Source: Bradyrhizobium sp. CB3481
GTDB lineage: Bacteria > Pseudomonadota > Alphaproteobacteria > Rhizobiales > Xanthobacteraceae
Assembly: GCF_029714305.1 (NCBI RefSeq)
Contig: NZ_CP121647.1
Span: 5,166,501-5,230,500, forward strand
Length of the DNA: 64,000 nt
Reading direction: 5' to 3'
Below the pieces are notes generated by a model that saw only the letters and a list, made by a program, of their open reading frames with translations, made no database searches and was not told the DNA's origin. Made by a program: the position numbers and the translations under genes. Shown here piece by piece: positions 18,071 to 25,390 of this stretch (positions are counted from its first letter, which is position 1; every line of letters begins with the position of its first letter).

Positions 18071-18744
18071 CCGATAAACTGTTGGACTTACCGGACCCCG
18101 CTGTCGAGAGGCTTTTGGCCGAGGTCAAGAAGTTCTGGACCCTGGGCGAGAAGTACGCCGAGCGCGAATTCTTGCACAAGCGCGGCCTGCTCTGGCACGG
18201 GATACCCGGTACTGGCAAGACCTGCGCAATCGGGCGAATGATGGAGGATGTCGTACGAGATCATAATGGCGTGGTCGTCCTTGTCGATCACCCGCAACTG
18301 GCTAGCGAGTGCCTCCGTCTGCTGCGTCGCATTGAGCCCGAGCGGCCCGTGATCACCGTCATGGAGGATCTGGACGCGCTTGTGGGAAGGTACCGCGTTG
18401 AGGGCTTCCTTGGATTACTCGATGGCCAGGCTCAGATTTCGAACGTGCTGCACGTTGCGACCACGAACGACCTAAACCGCCTGGACAGCCGCCTTGTCGA
18501 TCGCCCTGCTCGCTTTGAGACCATCATGGAGGTTGGTCCGTTGTCCGCCCAGGGCCGCCGCGCCTATTTCAAAGCCAAGGAGCCGTCGCTTGATGATGCC
18601 ACGCTCGACCGCTGGGTTCATCAAACCGAAGGCTACAGCATAGCCCATCTGCGCGAAGTGATCATCGCCATCAATTTCTTTGGCCAGGACGAGCGCTCGC
18701 TTTTCGAACGGTTGGACAGCATGCGTCAGAATCGCATCAAGTAA
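18061..18744 (+). pseudogene. AAA ATPase copy 3, 5'-truncated
   Basis: Begins at TDKLLDLPDPAVERL, equal to residue 65 of copy 1, directly after the IS66 remnant. It then keeps an intact frame through Walker A, Walker B (VITVMEDLDALV), ATTN, RPARFE and the native C-terminus SMRQNRIK with TAA at 18742. A GTG at 18067 or the frame running in from IS66 could start translation, but there is no promoter. This copy shows the original ATPase end and the next gene's ribosome-binding site. Confidence 0.85.
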
Positions 18745-18761
18745 GGGAGCGGAGACAAACA

Positions 18762-18884
18762 ATGATGCCTTACCGTGAAGGTGGTGGCTCGGCACGCGTC
18801 ATGACGCTTGTCAGCTCGGGAGGAACCTTCAAGCCTCGAAGACCCGGCGGGGTGGCGATGCTGTGTAGAGGCCTCACAGCCTGA
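18762..18884 (+). CDS. Conserved 40-aa ORF downstream of the ATPase
   Basis: Frame MMPYREGGGSARVMTLVSSG continuing to RGLTA, preceded by GGAG 11 bases upstream and 17 bp after the ATPase stop. A second full copy is at 19808, a partial one ends at 15409, and a shorter relative (MPYRLTLVSVE) is at 52105; gaps between copies are multiples of three. It is glycine/arginine-rich with one cysteine and no signal peptide. Not recognised. Repeated association with the ATPase suggests one module. Confidence 0.5.
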   Translation: MMPYREGGGSARVMTLVSSGGTFKPRRPGGVAMLCRGLTA

Positions 18885-18902
18885 CGGTGCCGCCACCTCG
18901 AA

Positions 18903-19220
18903 ATGATCGCAGCCAATGAACCGATTGTGGAAGTAGAAATAGATCCCTCCAGCATCGCTCCCGTACGGGTTAGCCAAGAACTAACCGCTGATCGCCAACC
19001 TCGAAGTGCGCGCTCTTGGTGGAGGCGCCGCGCGGCGGGCAGGTCGGCGCGGTCTCTGGTTGGCCAAGAACGCGCGACCGCGATCCTAATCAGCGGCAGT
19101 GATGACGGCTGCTACGGAAGACTATGTACTCATTCCGCCATCTCATCGAGGCCATCCGACAGAGGGTTTAAACCCGAACAATGCAGGGATCACCAAGGAC
19201 CACATCGCGCGTGGCATTGA
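18903..19220 (+). CDS. Second small ORF downstream of the ATPase
   Basis: Starts MIAANEPIVEVEIDPSSIAP 18 bp after the preceding ORF. The other copies read EVNPSSIAP (19949) and EVDSSSIAA (15428), so the gap near codon 12 is exactly two codons and the frame is kept. After about residue 30 the sequence becomes Arg-rich and the two copies drift, so the true end is uncertain. No family recognised. Confidence 0.4.
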   Translation: MIAANEPIVEVEIDPSSIAPVRVSQELTADRQPRSARSWWRRRAAGRSARSLVGQERATAILISGSDDGCYGRLCTHSAISSRPSDRGFKPEQCRDHQGPHRAWH

Positions 19221-19253
19221 AATCCGGAGTGCGTGTCACGCGTAGCTTGCCGC

Positions 19254-19269
19254 TGTGTTGTTTCGAACA
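19254..19269 (+). promoter_or_regulatory. NifA upstream activator site, copy 3
   Basis: TGTGTTGTTTCGAACA again, 109 bp before the -24 element at 19378. Confidence 0.8.
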
Positions 19270-19377
19270 GGTCGAATGGAGGGCACACGCTCCGATGTCA
19301 GCTTGCAACAACAGCGGTCACGGTAGGTGAGCGCTATCCAACTGCAAATGCGTGCATTTTTGCCTCCAGGCAGCGAC

Positions 19378-19393
19378 TGGCGCCCTCCTTGCA
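19378..19393 (+). promoter_or_regulatory. Sigma-54 promoter, copy 3 (diverged)
   Basis: TGGCGCCCTCCTTGCA keeps GG-N10-GC and TTGCA although the bases between differ from copies 1 and 2, which argues that the promoter rather than the surrounding sequence is conserved. Confidence 0.8.
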
Positions 19394-19529
19394 ACACACA
19401 AAAGTCCAGGAGCCTAACCGCACCGGTATGGGCCTATACAGTGGAGACTGAGAACGTGCACGACACAATGATGGGCATGTAGTCGAAGAACACAGTTGGA
19501 CCCGCGCAGAACTGAATGGAGGCAAGAAC

Positions 19530-19790
19530 ATGTCAACTCACGACCACGAGGATAAGTCTAGCCACAGCACCCACATGGTTGGTCCGTTGTCCGCCCACGG
19601 CCGCCGCGCCTATTTCAAGGCCAAGAAGCCATCACTTGATGATGCCACGCTCGACCGCTGGGTTCATCAAACCGAAGGCTACAGCATAGCCCATCTGCGC
19701 GAAGTGATCATCGCCATCAATTTCTTTGGGCAGGACGAGCGCTCGCTTTTCGAACGGTTGGACAGCATGCGTCAGAATCGCATCAAGTAA
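19530..19790 (+). CDS. 86-aa hybrid: His-rich N-terminus fused to the ATPase lid domain
   Basis: ATG 19530 follows GGAGG eight bases upstream and the sigma-54 promoter at 19378. The first 15 residues (MSTHDHEDKSSHSTH) belong to a different, otherwise lost gene; at residue 17 the frame joins VGPLSAHGRRAYFKAKKPSL and continues in frame to the ATPase C-terminus SMRQNRIK. It lacks all ATPase motifs. It is a product of the 1,046-bp duplication, but it keeps an open frame, promoter and RBS, so it could be made as an isolated lid domain. Confidence 0.5.
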   Translation: MSTHDHEDKSSHSTHMVGPLSAHGRRAYFKAKKPSLDDATLDRWVHQTEGYSIAHLREVIIAINFFGQDERSLFERLDSMRQNRIK

Positions 19791-19807
19791 GGGAGCGGAG
19801 ACAAACA

Positions 19808-19930
19808 ATGATGCCTTACCGTGAAGGTGGTGACTCGGCACGCGTCATGACGCTTGTCAGCTCGGGAGGAACCTTCAAGCCTGGAAGACCCGGCGGGGTG
19901 GCGATGCTGTGTAGAGGCCTCACAGCCTGA
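19808..19930 (+). CDS. 40-aa ORF, second full copy
   Basis: Same as the ORF at 18762 with two changes (GGDSARV, KPGRPGG). It sits 17 bp after the hybrid ORF's stop, with the same GGAG. Confidence 0.5.
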   Translation: MMPYREGGDSARVMTLVSSGGTFKPGRPGGVAMLCRGLTA

Positions 19931-19948
19931 CGGTGCCGCCACCTCGAA

Positions 19949-20254
19949 ATGATTGCAGCCAATGAGCCGATTGTGGAAGTAAACCCCTCCAGCATCGCTC
20001 CCGTCCGGGTTAGCCAAGGACTAACCGGCGATCGCCAACCTCGAACTGCGCGCTCTTGGTGGAGGCGCCGCGCGGCGGGCACGTCGGCGCGGTCTCTGGT
20101 TTGGGCGCGCGACCGCGTTCCTGATCAGCGGGACACGGCTGGTCAAAGCCAGACTAAGACCCGTCGAAGGGAGGCGGAGGTCGTTGGGAGAGAGCACGAC
20201 GCGCCGTCCTCCAGTAAAACTCTAAAATGTGCATGTGTGTCGGTGATAGTGTGA
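19949..20254 (+). CDS. Second small ORF, copy 2
   Basis: MIAANEPIVEVNPSSIAPVR and onward; equals the ORF at 18903 minus two codons. Diverges after about 20110 and its end is uncertain. Confidence 0.35.
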   Translation: MIAANEPIVEVNPSSIAPVRVSQGLTGDRQPRTARSWWRRRAAGTSARSLVWARDRVPDQRDTAGQSQTKTRRREAEVVGREHDAPSSSKTLKCACVSVIV

Positions 20255-20487
20255 TTAGCTCGTGCGCTGTCACGAAAACGGCAGGCAAATGTGCTCTTGA
20301 TCTGGCCACGGAAGGCGGCGAGGCTGCCGCGGCTTATCGGATTGCTCGTTGTTTGCAGGCCTCTTGCCAGCGAGTCGTCGCCGTCGTGCCGGCATGGTGC
20401 AAAAGCGCCGGAACATTGCTCTGCACCGGAGCTCACGAGCTTCGGATGGGTGGCCATGGCGAGCTCGGTCTATTGCTGTACAGCTGA
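20230..20487 (+). pseudogene. ClpP/SppA-like serine peptidase fragment
   Basis: The frame reads ALDLATEGGEAAAAYRIARC and VVPAWCKSAGTLLCTGAHEL then RMGGHGELGL. This matches the ClpP-fold serine peptidases with a CKSAGT nucleophile motif and GELGPLD helix. About 75 residues remain before a stop, and no start or C-terminal part is seen. An orphan scrap on the module edge. Confidence 0.55.
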
Positions 20488-20658
20488 CCGAACTTGATCA
20501 GCCAAGCTCATCCGGACTAAGCTAGGAGTGCGAGGCAGGCCATGTTCTTTCGCATCAGCGCGTTCACGACGTTTATGCACGGCTAGCAGAACAAGCCACA
20601 AAGCGTGCACTCTTGGGGCAATTCAACACCGATTGCAACGATGATCCTCTCTGCCGTG

Positions 20659-22236
20659 TTAACCGCGGCCGAGCTTCTCATTACGGCGCTGCACGGAGGA
20701 AGGAATTCGCATCGCTTTGCGGTACTTCACGACGGTGCGGCGGGCGATATTGATGCCCGATGCGCGCAGTCGTTCCACGAGCTTATCATCAGAGAGGATT
20801 GCGGATGGCGATTCGGCGTCGATCAACTGCTTGATTAGATGACGCACGGCTTTGGCCGAATGCGCCTCTCCGCCGTGGGCGGAAGCGATCGAGGCCGTGA
20901 AGAAGCCCTTCAGTTCAAACGTGCCACGATTGGTCTCGATATATTTGTTGCCGGTCACACGCGAGACGGTCGACTCGTGCATCTTTATCGCATCCGCCAC
21001 CGCCTTCATCTTGAGCGGCCGCAAATGGGACATGCCATGGATGAAGAAGCCCTCCTGCTGGCGCACGATCTCGGCTGCGACCTTGAGGAGGGTATGGGCA
21101 CGGTGATCGAGCGCGCGCACCAGCCAATTCGCCTCCTGCAGGCGTTTTGTGGCCCACGACTTGTCGCTGTCTTTCCGCATCGTCTTCGACACTTCGGTGT
21201 AATAGGTCTCGTTCACCAGGACGCGCGGCAAAGTGTCACTGTTGAGCTCGACATCCCAGCCGCCGTCGTGTCTCCGCCGCGCATAGATGTCCGGCATCTT
21301 GATTTCCGGCCGCAGCCTGCCGAACTTCAGACCCGGCTTTGGATCGAGCCTGCGAATCTCGCCGATCATGTCGGCGATGTCTTCTTCGTCGACGCCGCAC
21401 AGCTTGCTCAGCGAGGCCGTATCGCGCTTCTTCACGAGATCGAGATGCTCGACCAGGGCCTGCATCGCCGGGTCGTAGCGATCAAGCTCGCGCAGCTGGA
21501 TCGCCAGGCACTCGCGTAAGCTTCGCGCGCAGATGCCGGGAGGGTCGAATTTCTGCAGCACCGCGAGCACCGCATCGACCTCGTGCTGCGGCCCACCGAG
21601 ACGCTCGGCTGCCTGCCCGAGGTCCGGCGGCAGGCGGCCGTCCTCCTCGACGAGGTCGATCAGAAATTGCCCGATCATACGTTCTGAAGGCGAGGTGAAA
21701 GCGCCCGCAAGCTGCTCGGCGAGATGGTCGGCAAGCGTCAGCTGGGCAGCGACAAAGGCTTCGAGATTGTAGTCTTCGTGGCTCGAGGCGCCGCCGCCCC
21801 ATTCGGTACAGGCTCTCGGAGCCGCGTCTTTCGCGGCGCGTTCGGCAGCCTCGGCTGGCTCCTCGGGGAAGACATTTTCGAAGCCGGTATCGAGCGTCTG
21901 CTCGATTTCGGTGCGGCTGCCGAGATCACGGTTCAGGCATTCCTCCCGGCCCGGCTCGAAGCTGTCGGCGGAGGAACTCGCCGACTTGCCGCCGGCATCG
22001 TCGCCGTCGCTGGAACCTTCAGTCTCGGAAAACTCGGGCCGCTCCATAGCAGACTCGCCCGCGACCAGCGGCTCCGGCGCGTCGTCGGCCCACTGCAAGA
22101 ACGGATTCTGCTCCACCATCTGCGCCACGGAGTCAGCGAGATCCATGTTGGACAGTTGCAGCATGTTGATCGACGCTCTCAGCTGCAGCGTCATGACATG
22201 CGACTGGCGGAGCGCAAATTTCTGGGTTAGTGCCAT
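20659..22236 (-). CDS. rpoN: RNA polymerase sigma-54 factor
   Basis: Full-length RpoN, 525 aa from ATG 22236 (AAGGA ten bases upstream; MALTQKFALRQSHVMTLQLR is the family N-terminus). Region I: glutamine/leucine-rich activator-interacting segment; region II: acidic (DGDDAGGKSASSSADSFE); core-binding domain; then the HTH and the RpoN box ARRTVVKYRK (498-507), which reads the -24 element. The box has V and K where the usual form is ARRTVAKYRE. It directs polymerase to the -24/-12 promoters seen here at fixA, fixR and the ATPase module and needs NifA to open them. It lies between the two inverted fixR-nifA copies; its 5' side abuts an IS256 scrap, so its native promoter may be displaced. B. japonicum also has an rpoN in its symbiotic region. 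Confidence 0.96.
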   Translation of the reverse strand: MALTQKFALRQSHVMTLQLRASINMLQLSNMDLADSVAQMVEQNPFLQWADDAPEPLVAGESAMERPEFSETEGSSDGDDAGGKSASSSADSFEPGREECLNRDLGSRTEIEQTLDTGFENVFPEEPAEAAERAAKDAAPRACTEWGGGASSHEDYNLEAFVAAQLTLADHLAEQLAGAFTSPSERMIGQFLIDLVEEDGRLPPDLGQAAERLGGPQHEVDAVLAVLQKFDPPGICARSLRECLAIQLRELDRYDPAMQALVEHLDLVKKRDTASLSKLCGVDEEDIADMIGEIRRLDPKPGLKFGRLRPEIKMPDIYARRRHDGGWDVELNSDTLPRVLVNETYYTEVSKTMRKDSDKSWATKRLQEANWLVRALDHRAHTLLKVAAEIVRQQEGFFIHGMSHLRPLKMKAVADAIKMHESTVSRVTGNKYIETNRGTFELKGFFTASIASAHGGEAHSAKAVRHLIKQLIDAESPSAILSDDKLVERLRASGINIARRTVVKYRKAMRIPSSVQRRNEKLGRG

Positions 22237-22249
22237 AACAGGTGATCCT

Positions 22250-22367
22250 TGAACATTGGCCCGATTTCCATCAGCCACGGGGCGGCAAAGCCAATCATCT
22301 CGCGCAACAGGTCAGCGTCTTGCGACATCTCTACAACGGCGCGTACGTTCATCATCTCGTCCATCAT
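22250..22367 (-). mobile_element. IS256 (mutator)-family transposase N-terminal scrap
   Basis: Minus frame from ATG 22367: MMDEMMNVRAVVEMSQDADL then LREMIGFAA, matching the start of IS256-type transposases ([27 protein letters not shown]). About 35 codons remain between the broken nifA and rpoN, which suggests the IS caused the nifA truncation. Confidence 0.7.
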
Positions 22368-22375
22368 CGGGAATT

Positions 22376-23705
22376 GCTCAAATCAGATTCATGTCAGCGT
22401 CCCAAACTAGCACTTCGGTCGCACTCGCATCAAAGGTGAGCGTATCGCCGTTTTCGCTGTTGAACTTCTTAAGAAGCTGAGCGGCAAGCAGAGGAATATC
22501 ACTGCGCTTTTCGCGCAGCGGCGGCAGCAGCAAGGGAACCACACTAATGCAATAATAGAGATCGCCACGGAACTCGTTCCGAGCCACGGCGTCTTCAAGG
22601 TTCTTAGTGGTGGCGGCAATTGCATCGACCTTAATGGTCTGGTTGCCGCCGACTCGAACAGCGTCTCCTTATCAGCAAGCTCGAACCGACCCTTGCGGGC
22701 ATTGAACGCACCGGTAAAGAAACCCTTCTCATGACCGAACAATTCGGACTCAAGTACCGTCTCAGAGAGCGCCGCGCAATTGAGCTTTATGAAAGGCTTC
22801 TTGGCACGGGCCGACCGCTCGTGAATGGCCTTGGCGACCAGTTCCTTCCCGGTGCCGGATTCTCCGCGTAAAAGAACGGTGCTGTTCGATTTGGCTACTA
22901 CCGCGATCTTCTGGAGCATCGCGCGCAGCGCTGGGCTGTCGCCAATGATCCCCGCGACATTAACCTTCTTGCTCTCCCGCACCGGCGGCCTAAGCTCGGA
23001 CAACTGCTTCTGCAGCCGGTCTTTTTCCGCCATAAGTCTCTCGCGGTCGCGCGCGAACAAGCGATGCAGCTTGACCGTCTGGCTCACCAGGTCGGCGATC
23101 ATCGTAAGCAGCCGGACGTCGTGGTCGAGCCGGGCACTCGACCTGCTGTCTAAGATGCGGTCGATCGTCAGCGTACCTACGACTTTCGCCTCGATGCGAA
23201 TAGGAACGCCGATGAACGACAGGGGCATGTTGTCGGGCGCCCCGAGCGCGTCCAGGTCTATGGCACTGAAGGCCGAATGCGCCCTGACGTTCTCCGCGAC
23301 GAGCTCCCTTTCTGTCGCCACGATCTGATCGATTGCCTTCTGCGGCAGACGCTTCCGGTAGCGCTCATCGGGCCCATCGCTCAAGCCCGCGCCCACGGTG
23401 AGATCCGGTCCGCCATCATTGCCGAAAAGCAAGATGGTGTAGCGCCGTGCCGGCACAAACGGTTTCACAATCTCAACGACATTGGCCAGCGTGACTTCGA
23501 TGCGGCAGGGACCGGCGAGTACCTTCGACCGGTCGAATATGCCGGCGCGCGCGTTCTCTTGCGAGGCGACAGCTGTGACCTCAGTTTGGGACCTCAAATT
23601 CGGCGTTCGTGCCGTATTGATATCCAGCGTTAGGACGTCTCCGTTGGTATGACCATCGACCCTGTCACCTTGTTCGAAGTTACGAGTATTGTGCTGCACT
23701 GGCAT
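22376..23705 (-). pseudogene. nifA: nifA copy 2, Walker B deleted and 3'-truncated
   Basis: The N-terminal 330 codons (GAF domain, Walker A GESGTGKE, modified GFFTGA loop) are open and nearly the same as the intact nifA. After [10 protein letters not shown] about 25 codons that should contain FLDEIGE and the next helix are deleted, shifting the frame; the rest is readable in other frames ([38 protein letters not shown]). It ends at FDASATEVL, losing the Cys linker and HTH. GAFTGA has become GFFTGA. It cannot hydrolyse ATP normally or bind DNA. A truncated GAF-Walker A product could still be translated. Confidence 0.92.
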
Positions 23706-23908
23706 GCTCGATCTCGCGCCCCATTTCAGAGGATGATGGGAAGAGATAACGCATCTTCATGGCATGACAATAATCACGACAGCAAATTAATGTCCGTCAA
23801 TCTGCTTTTTTCTCCTCACGGGACCGTCGCGCATACGGTTTCGCCGCGAACGCGCTTCCATTGAGGTAGCTCAAATCAGCTCCGATTTGTCCACCGGGCG
23901 GCGATCGA

Positions 23909-24745
23909 TCACAGGTGTTGGCCACCATTGATTGGCACCTCGGTGCCGGTGACATAACTCGCCGCATCCGAACATAAGAAGTAGATGACTTTTGCGACCT
24001 CTTCCGGCGTGCCTACGCGGCGCAACGGGATTTTGGGCACAAGTCGCTCTTCCGTATCAGGCGATAAAATGTCCGTCTTGATCTCGCCGGGCGCGATCGC
24101 ATTGACGCGAATTCCATGCGGCGCGTAGTCGTGCGCCATTTCGCGGGTTAAACACGCGAGCGCAGCTTTCGATGTCGCATAAGCGCTGCCGGCAAACGGG
24201 TGCACTCGCGAACCTGCGATTGAGGTCACGTTGACAATCGATCCAGACGCAGCTTTCAGCTCGTGAAACAGGCCTTGCGCGAGCAGGATCGGCGCCACCA
24301 GATTGAGGTGGAACACGCCCATCCATGTTTCGACGGACGTTGTCAACGAGGTCAGCCGGGTGCCGCTCGACGTCTTGGGTGAAACGCCGGCATTATTGAT
24401 CAACGCGTGCAACGGTGCGCCTGCGAGGCGCTCCTTGATCTCGGCGATGGCTCGCGGCAGCGCCCTATGATTGCTGAGGTCGACCTGGACATGGTCGGCT
24501 GCGCCCGACTTCCATGGGCACCGCCCGCCATCGAACGCTTGGCGCGCGCAGGAAATGATGCGCCAGCCGGCTTCCGAAAACAGCTTTCCGGTGGCGTGAC
24601 CAATCCCGCGCGACGCCCCGGTCAACAGCACGGTCTTCTGCTCTGCCTGCTGGATCCGGCCTCTATCGGCGTGAAATGGACAGCGCACGTCCGTCGCCGA
24701 GGGTGAATCGGCAACGGCACCGTCGTTTCTCAGCTCGAGACTCAC
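23909..24745 (-). CDS. fixR: FixR, short-chain dehydrogenase/reductase of the fixR-nifA operon
   Basis: 278 aa from the GTG at 24745, chosen because GGAGG lies five bases upstream; another GTG 12 codons earlier is open too. SDR features: cofactor motif LLTGASRGIGHATG, NAG in LINNAGVS, catalytic Ser in NVTSIAGS and YATSK, and C-terminal GTEVPINGGQHL. The substrate is unknown. This is the intact copy; the one at 9386 is frameshifted. The operon is fixR then nifA copy 2 (203-bp spacer), so this FixR is linked to a dead nifA while the live nifA is linked to a dead fixR. Confidence 0.93.
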   Translation of the reverse strand: MSLELRNDGAVADSPSATDVRCPFHADRGRIQQAEQKTVLLTGASRGIGHATGKLFSEAGWRIISCARQAFDGGRCPWKSGAADHVQVDLSNHRALPRAIAEIKERLAGAPLHALINNAGVSPKTSSGTRLTSLTTSVETWMGVFHLNLVAPILLAQGLFHELKAASGSIVNVTSIAGSRVHPFAGSAYATSKAALACLTREMAHDYAPHGIRVNAIAPGEIKTDILSPDTEERLVPKIPLRRVGTPEEVAKVIYFLCSDAASYVTGTEVPINGGQHL

Positions 24746-24782
24746 ACGCGCCTCCAAATCTTTTACCCCACCCGTGAGCACC

Positions 24783-24798
24783 TGCAGGATTTAGGCCA
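24783..24798 (-). promoter_or_regulatory. Sigma-54 promoter of fixR copy 2
   Basis: Minus strand TGGCCTAAATCCTGCA, GG-N10-GC, one base different from the copy at 9330. Confidence 0.75.
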
Positions 24799-25390
24799 GT
24801 TGCGATGGATTAATGCTCTGCGGTTTGCGCTCGAGTGTTCACAACAGTTTGTCGCGCTTCCGACATAGGACGTTTGCTTTCGGGCAGCGGCAACGCGTTG
24901 CGCGCACCAATTCGAGTTCGAGCGCCCGCGAAGCACACCGGTCCACGGCGCTATGCATAATTCCCGGCTCACTCTCCAAGCGAGCATAGTGCAGCGTTGG
25001 CGGTTGTCGCTGTTCTCGGTTGCCGTTGCAGTCACCGTGAGGTTCACAATTTAGGTTGGCCCGATACAAAATCGCTAGTGAGCTCACTCGAGTTCGAACT
25101 CCGGCGTCCATGTGCGCGAGGAGGACACATTGTTTTTTAGCGCTCCGCGCATCCTAAAGAACCAGGATATCGTCCACGTCATTTCAATTCACCCTCTCCT
25201 CGATCGAGTAGCTCCGCTTGTCCCATGAAGTGAGCCGATGAACAAGAGGAGCGCCTCTTCCCAAAGCAGAATTACCTCTGAAAGGACGACACGCCACTTT
25301 CGCTTACAGTCGTTTTGAGCCTTGGCTGGCGATGCTAATCAGACGTGACCCCCGCCCTACGTGAGGTTTGGCTTCGAAGCGCCACCTCGT
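24799..25390. other. fixR upstream region and spacer, no recognisable gene
   Basis: Holds the diverged fixR control region (to about 24870) and 500 bp in which I recognise nothing. This is the boundary between the inverted fixR-nifA repeat and the defence-type block. Confidence 0.4.

Larger units (their letters stand above)
18529..19574 (+). repeat. 1,046-bp tandem duplication unit
   Basis: Sequence from 18529 (the ATPase codons VGPLSAQ) recurs from 19575 at an offset of 1,046 through the two small ORFs, to about 20110. The unit ends with the promoter region at 19254-19393 and a new short gene start, which the duplication joins to the ATPase C-terminus. Confidence 0.85.
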
